Shown here: one piece after another, positions 32,877 through 41,178 of the stretch
How positions within the stretch are numbered: the stretch's first letter is position 1
How the letters are laid out: every line of letters starts with the position of its first letter
DNA from: Bacillota bacterium
GTDB lineage: Bacteria; Bacillota; Sulfobacillia; JAJZYS01; JAJZLH01
Direction: 5' to 3'
Assembly (NCBI GenBank): GCA_021850485.1
Contig: JAJZLY010000002.1
Location: forward strand, 30,303 to 94,302
DNA length: 64,000 nucleotides
Translations under genes and position numbers: made by a program
The notes under the pieces: model-generated
Database searches by the model: none
What the model was told of the DNA's origin: nothing
What the model saw: the letters and a program-made list of their open reading frames with translations, nothing else

Positions 32877-35150
32877 CTGAAGAGATCGCTGTGGCGCCTT
32901 GGCCTGCTGGCTGTGTTTATCCTGACGCTGGCTGGCTCCATACCCCGCCCGGCTGCCGCTTCCTCGCCCCCGACCCGGCACGTGATCGTTGTCTTGGTCA
33001 ACGACACATCGATCCAAAACTGGGCGTTTACGAATCTGCCGGTCTTGCGCCAGTTGGTGGCGCAAGGTGGGCTCGGCTTGATGAACTCGAACACGTCTGG
33101 CCAGAGTGTGCCACCCAACGGTCTGCTCACCTTGGCCACCAGCGCCCACATGAAGACGGTGGGTCCGGAGCTGAGTCTGGACGCCAGCGGCACCTACCAC
33201 GGACTGTCCGTGGCCAGCCTCTACTTGGCGGAGTTCGGTCACCGGCCGCCGCCCGGATCGGTGGTTTCGTTGGACGCCGGGCAAAATCAGAGTCTAAACT
33301 CTGCCAATCCGTACAGCTTCACGATGGGCGCCTTGGCCCAACAGATTATGGCAGCCGGGGGAACGACGGCCGTCTTCGGCAATGCCGATCAGCCGTTTTC
33401 TCTGACCGCGGACCAGTGGGTCTTCGACCGCTCCGGTGCCCTGGTCGCCGAGAACTCTCAGGGCATCGCCACCCGTGGCAACGTCGGCGACAATCTGCTG
33501 CATACATACACCGGAGCGCCTTTCGGCGTCGCCCTCAACAATCAATTGCTGCTCCAAGATGTGGTGGCCGCCTACCCTAAGACCACCATGACGGTGATCG
33601 ACTACGGCGACACCGTCAGAGCCAACCTGTGGCGACACTTTGCGGTCTCCTCGCCCGTCGCCAACGCCGCCACTGCCTTCGCCCTGCACCACTTCGACAG
33701 CTTCATGGGTCAGTTGTTGCCTTATGTGAACCGACAGAACACCATGATCATCGTCGTCTCAGCCGCCCCCTCGGACCTGGCTGTGACCGAACACGAGTCC
33801 CTGACCCCGCTGCTGGTCGTGGCACCTGGGTATCAGCCTGGCGTGCTCTCTTCCGGCACCACGCACCGCTACGGGATCGTCAGTAACATCGACGTGGCGC
33901 CGACCATCTTGCAGTTTCTAGGCGTGAGCGTGCCGACCGATTTCTTTGGCCGCCCCACCTTTTCGCTGCCGGCCACCCACACCCTGAGCTTTCTGTCCGC
34001 CCTCGGCAGCCGACTGGCCTTTCAGTCATTCCAGCGCCTGCCGGTGCTCAAAACACTTGTCTATTACATCGTGCTCGTATTTCTGGCTGCCATCGGCTAC
34101 GTCTTGTTCAGCCGCCGGTCGCGGCCACGGCTGAAGGCGCTACTCAACGCCACCATGATTTCCGTGATGTACCTGCCGGTGGCGATCTTGCTGGCGCCCT
34201 TGGCCAGCCCGATGTCAGTCGACGCTTCTTTTAGCGCCATCATCGGTTTCACCGCGATCGCCACCTTGGCCACCATCTATCTGTCTCGCAACGCCTTGGA
34301 TCGAATCTGGGCACCGTGCCTCTTGACCTCGGTCGTGTTGATGATCGACCTGCTGACCGGGGCCCATCTGATCAAGAACTCGGCCCTTGGTTACGATCCC
34401 CAGATCGGCGCCCGCTACTACGGCATCGGCAACGAGTACATGGGCGCCTGGATCGGTGCCGCCTGCATTGGCTTCACTGCCCTGTTGGACCGGGCGCGGC
34501 GGAGCTGGCTGATCCCGGTGGTGATCGTATTCTTCTTGGCCATCATCGCCGTCATGGTCACTCCGGATCTCGGGACCAAGGCGGGAGGAGCGATCACCGC
34601 TACCGCCGCCTTCGGCATCCTGATCCTTCTGATCACCGGCCGCAAGGTCGGCCTTAAGGAGGTGGCGGTGATCGGCGGGGCGATCATCGTCTTGCTGCTC
34701 GCCCTGGTGGTCGGCGACATCACCCTGCACAGCGCTGCCAGCCGCACAGACATCGGCCGGGCAGGTCTGCTGATCGTGTCCGGCGGGCCGCAACAGGCGC
34801 TTTTGATCATCGTCAGAAAGCTTGGCACCGACATGTCGCTGATCCAAGGCAGTTACTGGACGTTGCTGTTTTTGGTCGCCCTGGCCATCTTGGTCACCGT
34901 GCTCACGGTGCTGGTCGGAACCTCCCGGCAGTTCCAGGCCAAGTACAAATACCTGGGCTACGGCTTCATCGGAGCTATCGTGGGCTCCGCCGTAGGGCTG
35001 ATGTTCAATGACACCGGCGTGATCGCAGCCACCACCTGCATCATCTTTCCGATTGCCACCATCTTGATGCTCGACCTGATGCAGCCGCCTCTGACCATGC
35101 GCCTGGCCGCCGACACTGACGCCCCTGCCCCGTCGGAAACGGATTCTTAG
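32877..35150 (+). CDS. Membrane protein with alkaline-phosphatase-superfamily ectodomain
   Basis: 757 aa from a probable CTG start. A signal peptide or anchor (KRSLWRLGLLAVFILTLAG) is followed by an extracytoplasmic domain (about 35-375). Its end has EHESLTPLLVVAPGYQPG, THRYGIVSNIDVAPTILQFL, the layout of the alkaline phosphatase/phosphoglycerate mutase fold; NDTS and NGLLTLATS are candidate metal/nucleophile regions. The last ~350 residues form about ten membrane helices. GGGGGAGGG lies 6 bases before CTG AAG AGA. Function is unknown; a membrane phosphotransferase or hydrolase acting on lipid or cell-wall groups is possible. Confidence 0.75.
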   Translation: MKRSLWRLGLLAVFILTLAGSIPRPAAASSPPTRHVIVVLVNDTSIQNWAFTNLPVLRQLVAQGGLGLMNSNTSGQSVPPNGLLTLATSAHMKTVGPELSLDASGTYHGLSVASLYLAEFGHRPPPGSVVSLDAGQNQSLNSANPYSFTMGALAQQIMAAGGTTAVFGNADQPFSLTADQWVFDRSGALVAENSQGIATRGNVGDNLLHTYTGAPFGVALNNQLLLQDVVAAYPKTTMTVIDYGDTVRANLWRHFAVSSPVANAATAFALHHFDSFMGQLLPYVNRQNTMIIVVSAAPSDLAVTEHESLTPLLVVAPGYQPGVLSSGTTHRYGIVSNIDVAPTILQFLGVSVPTDFFGRPTFSLPATHTLSFLSALGSRLAFQSFQRLPVLKTLVYYIVLVFLAAIGYVLFSRRSRPRLKALLNATMISVMYLPVAILLAPLASPMSVDASFSAIIGFTAIATLATIYLSRNALDRIWAPCLLTSVVLMIDLLTGAHLIKNSALGYDPQIGARYYGIGNEYMGAWIGAACIGFTALLDRARRSWLIPVVIVFFLAIIAVMVTPDLGTKAGGAITATAAFGILILLITGRKVGLKEVAVIGGAIIVLLLALVVGDITLHSAASRTDIGRAGLLIVSGGPQQALLIIVRKLGTDMSLIQGSYWTLLFLVALAILVTVLTVLVGTSRQFQAKYKYLGYGFIGAIVGSAVGLMFNDTGVIAATTCIIFPIATILMLDLMQPPLTMRLAADTDAPAPSETDS

Positions 35151-37246
35151 CGCAGTTCAATCCCTTCCGGCCACAAGCGAAGCCCCAGTCTCTCGTCCCA
35201 GGTCCTCATCAACGGCGGACCGTGATGCACACTGATCCGATACTCGCCGGTGTACACCTGGCAGCCGGCCAGCACATGGCCGCCGATCACACTGCCGTCG
35301 GGACGGCCGCCCACCAAGTGCAGATGCGCAAAGGGCCGGCCCTCGAACATAGACAAGTTGCCGCTGAGACTCAAGATCTCCAGCGGCTCAGCGAAGACCA
35401 TCGGCTGGTACAGGCGCTGTTGCTGGTCAAAGAACGCCAGCTGAGCCTGGGTCAGCGAGCCGATGGCGCTGACCCAGGCCGTTTGTACGTCGTTGGCGAC
35501 GGCCCACTGTTGGAAAAATGTGATCAGATCCGCGCCCTGGGGAATGCGGCCCATCTCCATCGATATCCCCTCCTTGACGTCAGGCGGTTGCCCATCTCGC
35601 TCCGGCCCGGGTGATCCCAGCGCCAGGCGCAATGCCGAGACCTCCGAGATCGGCCGACTGCACTGCTGGTCTCGACATACCACAACTCCTGGCGCCAGTG
35701 GATCTGGGCGCAAGGTAGCTCCCGCCGGCAGATGCGCCACGACCACCGCTCGCAGCCGATCCGGCAATCCCGGTGGCAGACTGACTACCAGTGGCCGGAC
35801 CCGCGAGGCAACCAGCATCCGGCCATAGGCCGCACCGAGCATCCCCTGGTTCCTTGCCGCCCGGCAGGCAGCGGTCAGGGCGCCCTGCCAGGCACGGGCC
35901 ATCTCCGCATCGCCGTGGAGGTCGTCTAGTGCCGCTGCCAGCTGGCCAGCCAGGGCATTGACCTGAAGCGGGTACGAAGCTTGCAAGATGTGGCCTTCGC
36001 CAGCATCCATGCGATCTCGAAATCCCTGGGCGTCCAGGGCCCGCAGCAGAAGTTCAGCTGCGACCTGTGCCGCCTGCTCGTATTCCACCGCGGGAGCCAG
36101 TGCGTTGAAGAAGAGTGCGGCAAGACCCACCTCGGCGATGTCTTCGGTCAGGTTTTCGACGGCATCTCGGTGGTCGGTGTGGCGCAAGACGCCATCGGCC
36201 AGGCAGCGCTCGAGCAGGGTGCGAAAGGCCCGAGAGCCAGCCTGCGACCAGTCTGGCCTTTCGTAAACGATCCCGGCTGCGACCAGGGCCCGTGCCGCCC
36301 TGGCATTCCACCCGGCGTACAGGGTGCGGTCCACCAGCGGGGCCGCGGTGGCCCGTCGCTGCTCGGCGTCCAGCTGATAATAGGCTTGATCTGCATCCTG
36401 GCTGCCGGCCAAGCAGGCACCGTCGTAGAGGGTGCGCACCACATAGTCTGCCGTGCCCATGGCGGCCGACCTCAAGAGGGGCGAGGCCCGATCGCCCAGC
36501 CGCAACAGCACCTCCAAGAGGGCCGCTTGATCGTCCAGCATCTTTTCGTAATGCGGCTGAGACCAGTCGCGTTCCGTGCTGTAGCGAAAGAAGCCACCCT
36601 CGATCGGATCGTAAAGACCGCCCGAGACCATCGCCGTTAGGCTGGCCTCCACCATCTCACGAGAGGGGCCGGCCAGGGGCCCTAAGTCTAGATCTTGCAG
36701 TAAGCTCAGCACATCGGTGAGCGGGAACTTGGGTGCATGTCCGAAGCCGCCATGGCGCTGGTCGTATGCCTGGCTGATCTGCTGGTAGAGCGCTTCGAGG
36801 TCCTTTGCTTCCGGTTTGGCGGGGGACATCGGCTCCGGCTCCTGGCGCACTGTCTGCGAGCCGTGTTGACGAAAATAGGCAACCACCCGGTGGATCGTTT
36901 CCAGCATTTGCGCCGGCGGCAGGTAGGTGGCGCCCGTCAGCAGTTCGCCGTCCGCGTTCAAGAAGGCTGTGGTCGGCCAGCCTCCCATGTTGTAGCGGCG
37001 GTCGATGTCCGGCCGCTGGTCGGCATCGACCCGGATCGGCATCAGTTCTCGGCGGATCAGATCGATCACTGCTGGATCCGAGTAGGTGGTCTCATCCATA
37101 ACGTGACACCAGTGGCACCAGACTGCGGACAAAGACAGCAGCACCGGGCGGCCGTCCGCTTTGGCCTCGGCGAAGGCCTCAGCGCCCCACTCCCGCCAGC
37201 CGATCTGCGCCGCCTGATTCGCTCGGGGCGAGAACCGATGGGCCAT
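35147..37246 (-). CDS. YyaL/DUF255 thioredoxin-like protein fused to a PPC (DUF296) domain
   Basis: 699 aa. The N-terminal DUF255 thioredoxin-like domain has VWCHWCHVM (Cys44, Cys47) and MGGWPTTAFLN. A (alpha/alpha)6-like middle region follows, with GGFGHAPKFP and WSQPHYEKMLDDQA, as in YyaL/SPATA20. Residues about 563-699 form a complete PPC/DUF296 domain: GADLITFF, AWVSAIGSLTQAQLAFFD, LEILSLSGNLS and HLHLVGG...VIGGHVLAG. In most genomes PPC proteins stand alone. AAGGAGGGG precedes an in-frame ATG at 35560, so a separate PPC product is likely too. No stop separates the parts. Confidence 0.88.
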   Translation of the reverse strand: MAHRFSPRANQAAQIGWREWGAEAFAEAKADGRPVLLSLSAVWCHWCHVMDETTYSDPAVIDLIRRELMPIRVDADQRPDIDRRYNMGGWPTTAFLNADGELLTGATYLPPAQMLETIHRVVAYFRQHGSQTVRQEPEPMSPAKPEAKDLEALYQQISQAYDQRHGGFGHAPKFPLTDVLSLLQDLDLGPLAGPSREMVEASLTAMVSGGLYDPIEGGFFRYSTERDWSQPHYEKMLDDQAALLEVLLRLGDRASPLLRSAAMGTADYVVRTLYDGACLAGSQDADQAYYQLDAEQRRATAAPLVDRTLYAGWNARAARALVAAGIVYERPDWSQAGSRAFRTLLERCLADGVLRHTDHRDAVENLTEDIAEVGLAALFFNALAPAVEYEQAAQVAAELLLRALDAQGFRDRMDAGEGHILQASYPLQVNALAGQLAAALDDLHGDAEMARAWQGALTAACRAARNQGMLGAAYGRMLVASRVRPLVVSLPPGLPDRLRAVVVAHLPAGATLRPDPLAPGVVVCRDQQCSRPISEVSALRLALGSPGPERDGQPPDVKEGISMEMGRIPQGADLITFFQQWAVANDVQTAWVSAIGSLTQAQLAFFDQQQRLYQPMVFAEPLEILSLSGNLSMFEGRPFAHLHLVGGRPDGSVIGGHVLAGCQVYTGEYRISVHHGPPLMRTWDERLGLRLWPEGIELR

Positions 37247-37303
37247 GGTGATCCCCCCGTCGTTCCCTTAACCGCTACAATGGACGCATCTCGGGAGGTG
37301 TCA

Positions 37304-38014
37304 ATGTTGCGCCTGCGCCTTTTGTTCTTCGCCCAGGCCGCCCAGCAGGCCGGCCAGAGCGAGACCCGATGGGAAGTGGCGGAAGGAGCCACCCTGGCCA
37401 CCGTCCGCCAGCTCCTGAGTGAACGCTACGGCAGCGGCTTTGCTCGCTTCGGGCTAGCTCGCAACCTGGATTGGGCAGATGACTCCACTGCGCTGCAAGA
37501 TGGCGATGAGGTGGCGGTGTTGCCGCCAGTCTCTGGCGGCGGCCAGTTGATCACCGAGCAACCGCTTGACCCTGGGGCGTTGATTGCAGCGGTGTCACGG
37601 TCGGGAGCGGGAGCGATCGCCCTGTTCGTCGGCGTGGTGCGCGATCAATTCCAGGGTACGGCAACGGCCGCTTGCCGTTATCAGGCCTATCCAGAAATGG
37701 CGGAGCGGGTCCTCTCCCAGATTTTGACCGAGGTGGCGGCAACAGATCCAGATCTGCGCATCGTCGCCCGCCACCGCATCGGAGAGCTGGCTGTCGGTGA
37801 GGCCTCACTGATCGTGGCCGCCTCCTCCCCGCATCGCCAGGCCGCCTTTGCCGCTTGCCGTCAGACCGTTGAGGAGATCAAGATCCGCCTGCCGGTCTGG
37901 AAACAGGAGTTGACGGCCCAGGGAGCGGTTTGGCATGAAGATGGTCAGCTCCCCTCTGCCGCCAAGCGATCGACCAGCGAATCGACCAGCGACGGTAACA
38001 CCGAAAACGTATAG
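37304..38014 (+). CDS. MoaD-MoaE fusion, molybdopterin synthase
   Basis: 236 aa. Residues 1-80 are MoaD (ubiquitin-like; begins LRLRLLFFAQAAQQAG and ends VLPPVSGGG). From about 86 it is MoaE, with HRIGELAVGEASLIVA and the active-site run EEIKIRLPVWKQE. Molybdopterin synthase puts two sulfurs into precursor Z; the sulfur sits on the C-terminal Gly-Gly of MoaD. Here that GG is internal, so cleavage would be needed, as reported for mycobacterial MoaX. The ATG follows GGGAGGTGTCA. The last 70 bases overlap the opposite-strand M20 gene. Confidence 0.92.
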   Translation: MLRLRLLFFAQAAQQAGQSETRWEVAEGATLATVRQLLSERYGSGFARFGLARNLDWADDSTALQDGDEVAVLPPVSGGGQLITEQPLDPGALIAAVSRSGAGAIALFVGVVRDQFQGTATAACRYQAYPEMAERVLSQILTEVAATDPDLRIVARHRIGELAVGEASLIVAASSPHRQAAFAACRQTVEEIKIRLPVWKQELTAQGAVWHEDGQLPSAAKRSTSESTSDGNTENV

Positions 38015-39495
38015 CGGCGCTCCAGGCGCTCATCGGCCCGATGCGCACCGTCTCCGCAGGGGCCGGCCAAGATCACCTCACCTGGTGCCAACACCGGTGG
38101 GTCTGGCGTCTTGCCCAGCAACTGGGGCAAGTCGGCGAGCACTTTGCGGTCTTGCTGATCGGGAGAATCGACCATGAAACTCAGATCCGAGATAAAGGGA
38201 AAGTGCCCTGCGTTCACAACTGGTTGGCCCTGTGCCGCCAGCCCATTCAGCCGATGGGATAGTGCAGCGCTACTGGTCACCCGGGGAATCGGCGGTGCTG
38301 CCACATAGACAACCACCGCCGGCGCCGTCCCGGTCAGAGCAACCAGCCGCTCCACCAGGCGCCGATTGAGCTGGTGCGGCTGTTGTCCGGCCAGGCGGGC
38401 GGCTTGCCGTTCCAACGAACGGCGCACGGCCCCGCTGGCCGCCTGCCAGAGCTCGCTCCAGGTGCAGACGCTAACTGGCCAGCCCCGGCTCAGTCCCCGC
38501 ATCTCGGCCTCCTGGGCGGCCACCGCCTGGCGGATCTCGGCAAGCATGGTCTGCAGCCGCTCACTCGGTGCCGAGCGCACCTGCAGCAGATTGTACAGGG
38601 CGTGGGCTGCGATCGGCGTCTGCACGTCGTAGCGCCGCTTGTCATCGGACTGGGACAAGGTGACGACCACCGGCGCTGTTTCGCCATCGGCGGTGCGATC
38701 TGCCAGGTGCGGGCGGTAGGTCAGGGCGGTCGTGATCCCAGCCAGAAGACGGTTGGGGTCGAGTCCAGCCTCCGGCTCGCCGGCATGGGACACAACCCCA
38801 AAAACCGATACACCGAGCAGCACTTTGCCAACGCTGGCGCTGTAGATGCGCCTTGGCTGACCCTCAGTGATGCTGGCCGTGAAATCAGTCTTGATCACCC
38901 CGGCCAGCTGCAACCCGCGTTCGCTGCAAAACCGGCTGATCCAAGGTCCAACCGTCCGTGCCCCCAGCGACGTGGCCTCCTCGTCGGCGCAGGCCGCAAA
39001 CAGGAGATGGGGTCCTGACACCTGATCTCGGGCTCGGCGCAACAAGACGCCGGCTGCCACCGCCAACCCACTTTTCATGTCCAGCACACCGCGGCCGAAC
39101 AGCCACTCGCCGCCCTGCGCCAGTTCAGCCATGGCACCACCCATCGCCCCCTTGGCGATGCGCTCGGTGAGTGCGAGCGGATCGGTGGCCAAGGGCCGCA
39201 GGGCACCGTAATCGGCTGTGCCCACGGTGTCGACGTGGCCCAGCAACACCACCACCTGCCGGTTGGTACCCGCAAGGTGGCAGATCAAATTGGGCCGGTG
39301 CAGACGATCATGATCGGACACCACCGTGCGCACATCTAGCCGAGACCGCTGGTCGGTGCGCCTGATATGCTCGGCCAGGGCTGCGACCACCGCCGCCTCA
39401 CCGGCGCCGCCGGTAACCGATGCGATCCGGCACAGTCGGATGGTCAGCGCCTCCATCTGAGCGCTCTCGGAGTCGGTCAGATCAGGCCCTGACAC
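37945..39495 (-). CDS. M20-family metallopeptidase, RocB-like
   Basis: 516 aa. Zinc-site motifs are LLGHVDTVGTADY (His-x-Asp), WLFGRGVLDMKSGLAV (bridging Asp), and LFAACADEEATSLGAR (Glu-Glu). The length and the long insertion match the RocB/arginine-utilization class, not the ~400 aa carboxypeptidases. It presumably hydrolyses a peptide or acyl-amino acid in the cytoplasm. Its 3' end overlaps moaDE on the other strand by 70 bases and its 5' end overlaps ctaB by 14. Confidence 0.85.
   Translation of the reverse strand: MSGPDLTDSESAQMEALTIRLCRIASVTGGAGEAAVVAALAEHIRRTDQRSRLDVRTVVSDHDRLHRPNLICHLAGTNRQVVVLLGHVDTVGTADYGALRPLATDPLALTERIAKGAMGGAMAELAQGGEWLFGRGVLDMKSGLAVAAGVLLRRARDQVSGPHLLFAACADEEATSLGARTVGPWISRFCSERGLQLAGVIKTDFTASITEGQPRRIYSASVGKVLLGVSVFGVVSHAGEPEAGLDPNRLLAGITTALTYRPHLADRTADGETAPVVVTLSQSDDKRRYDVQTPIAAHALYNLLQVRSAPSERLQTMLAEIRQAVAAQEAEMRGLSRGWPVSVCTWSELWQAASGAVRRSLERQAARLAGQQPHQLNRRLVERLVALTGTAPAVVVYVAAPPIPRVTSSAALSHRLNGLAAQGQPVVNAGHFPFISDLSFMVDSPDQQDRKVLADLPQLLGKTPDPPVLAPGEVILAGPCGDGAHRADERLERRYTFSVLPSLVDSLVDRLAAEGS
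37969..37992. repeat. 12-bp tandem repeat inside the moaDE/M20 antisense overlap
   Basis: ATCGACCAGCGA occurs twice in a row. It encodes STSESTSD-type residues in MoaDE and SLVDSLVD in the peptidase. Confidence 0.9.
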
Positions 39496-40405
39496 TCAAC
39501 ACCACGGCCGCGAACAAGACGGTGAGGTAGATCAGGGAGTAGCGAAACGTGATGCGCGCCCATCGGAAGTCCGGCGGATGCTCAAACAGTTGCAGGGCGC
39601 AGACCACGATGAAGCCGCCACCCAGGGTGGCCGCCACCCACAGATAGAGGGCGCTGACCGTGCCCGTGGTGTACAGCAGTAGCGACGAGACCAGCAGCGC
39701 TACGGTGTACAGCAGGCTCTGCCACTTGGTGACGCGGTCACCGGCGACCACCGGCAGCATCGGAATCGAGGCCCGCCGATAGTCGTCTTGCCGGTAGAGG
39801 GCGAGCGCCCAAAAGTGGGGCGGCGTCCACAGGAAGATGATCAAGAACAAGAGCACCGGCGCCAGAGCCAAGTGCCCGGTGACCGCTGCCCAGCCGACCA
39901 GGGGCGGGAAGGCACCGGCGCCGCCGCCGATCACGATGTTTTGCGGTGTTCTGCGCTTTAGCCAGATGGTGTAGATGAAAACGTAATAGATGTACCCGGC
40001 GAGTGCTGCCAGAGCGGCCACCCAGCCGGCTGCCAGGAACAGAAGTGCGGTCGATACCACACCAGCTGCGATGCCAAAGGCCAGGGCATACGTCGCCGGC
40101 AGGCGGCCAGAGGGTACCGGGCGGCTCTTGGTGCGCTCCATCAACGGGTCGATGTCGCGGTCATACCACATGTTGACGGCGTTGGCGCCACCGGCAGAAA
40201 GACCAAGTCCGAGCATCGTGAACAGCACCAGCCCGGTGTTTGGCCAGCCATGAGCCGCCAGCACCATGGCACATAGCGCCGTGACCAAGAGCAATAGAAC
40301 GATCCGCGGCTTGGTCAGCTCCAGATAAGTCGCCAACAGGCCGCTTAGGCCAGGTCGGCTAGCTGACGGCGCGAGCGCCTGATCGGTCTCCACTTCGTGG
40401 TCCAC
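39482..40405 (-). CDS. ctaB: Protoheme IX farnesyltransferase (heme O synthase)
   Basis: 307 aa from GTG (VDHEVETDQ) with GAGG 7 bases upstream. It is a UbiA-superfamily polytopic membrane enzyme. The first Asp-rich motif is NAVNMWYDRDIDPLMERT, followed by RPVPSGRLP; the second loop is YRQDDYRRASIPMLP. It makes heme O for a heme-copper oxidase, so the organism should have an aerobic terminal oxidase encoded elsewhere. The first 17 codons of the longer ORF are non-homologous. Confidence 0.95.
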   Translation of the reverse strand: MDHEVETDQALAPSASRPGLSGLLATYLELTKPRIVLLLLVTALCAMVLAAHGWPNTGLVLFTMLGLGLSAGGANAVNMWYDRDIDPLMERTKSRPVPSGRLPATYALAFGIAAGVVSTALLFLAAGWVAALAALAGYIYYVFIYTIWLKRRTPQNIVIGGGAGAFPPLVGWAAVTGHLALAPVLLFLIIFLWTPPHFWALALYRQDDYRRASIPMLPVVAGDRVTKWQSLLYTVALLVSSLLLYTTGTVSALYLWVAATLGGGFIVVCALQLFEHPPDFRWARITFRYSLIYLTVLFAAVVLSVRA

Positions 40406-40462
40406 GTATTCGCCTCGAATATGCAAAGAAGTTGAACACTGCGAAGCGTACCACAAACCCTC

Positions 40463-41080
40463 TTAGCGCAGGGCGATCGCCAGGGCATAGCTCGCATCGA
40501 GTTGGGCGTAGGGACCGATCAGGGCCGGGCTGGGCGGCTCAATCAGCAGCCAATGCAGGCCCCCATTGCGCCCGGTGACAACCAGCCAACCAGATACCTG
40601 GGCCAAGGGGCCGACGCCCAGCTGGGCACGCCAGCTGGTGAGCACCGCCGCACTGATGCTGCCCATTTGCCAATTGGCAAGCTTGACCAGGCCCAGGGCG
40701 GTCGAAATCTGGGTGCCTTGAGCGGCGCTCAGCGTCGGTCTTTGGAGATCGATGCCGATGAACAATACCTGCTGTGCGAGTTCACGGTTGTTACGGTCCG
40801 CCTGGGCGATCTCGGCTGCCATCGACCGGGCGCCGGGCGCCGTGGCAGCCGAAAAAAAGACCAGCACCGTCGCCGCCGGTGGTGTCACCCGCTGCACGTT
40901 GCCCACATTCGGATAGCTGATCATCTGATCCGTAAGCTTGCCACTGAGTGGACGGATGGTGGCTGCGGCACGAGCTCGGGCCATCGCCTGCTGGCCCGTT
41001 GCCGGGCGGCTCAAGGACACGGCCCAGGCTAGCGCTAGGACGAGCACCAGACCCAAGGCGATCTTAGAGATGATGCTCAG
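40463..41080 (-). CDS. Membrane-anchored protein of unknown function, thioredoxin-fold-like, next to ctaB
   Basis: 205 aa from a probable CTG start (LSIISKIALG). One N-terminal helix (about 5-22) anchors an extracytoplasmic domain. ATVLVFFSAATAPGARSMAAE looks like the first strand and helix of a thioredoxin/peroxiredoxin fold, but the usual CxxC is replaced by APGA and no cysteine is visible. Next to ctaB, an assembly role in the respiratory oxidase is a guess. GGGAGG lies 7 bases before the CTG. A TATAAT at 41107-41102 overlies the upstream reading frame, so the ATG at 41140 is probably not transcribed. Confidence 0.6.
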   Translation of the reverse strand: MSIISKIALGLVLVLALAWAVSLSRPATGQQAMARARAAATIRPLSGKLTDQMISYPNVGNVQRVTPPAATVLVFFSAATAPGARSMAAEIAQADRNNRELAQQVLFIGIDLQRPTLSAAQGTQISTALGLVKLANWQMGSISAAVLTSWRAQLGVGPLAQVSGWLVVTGRNGGLHWLLIEPPSPALIGPYAQLDASYALAIALR

Positions 41081-41101
41081 ACGCCCACCTCCCTGGCTGG
41101 C

Positions 41102-41107
41102 ATTATA
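41102..41107 (-). promoter_or_regulatory. -10 box TATAAT upstream of the ctaB-adjacent gene
   Basis: The minus strand reads GTGCCTATAATGCCAG. The start codon chosen (41080) is about 22 bases downstream, giving a short leader with GGGAGG. No good -35 is visible. Confidence 0.55.
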
Positions 41108-41178
41108 GGCACTGCCCGGCGGCGACGGCAGGAATCGCAAGCTGTGAGCGGGAAGCGCCTGGCCCGAGGAGGCTTGAT

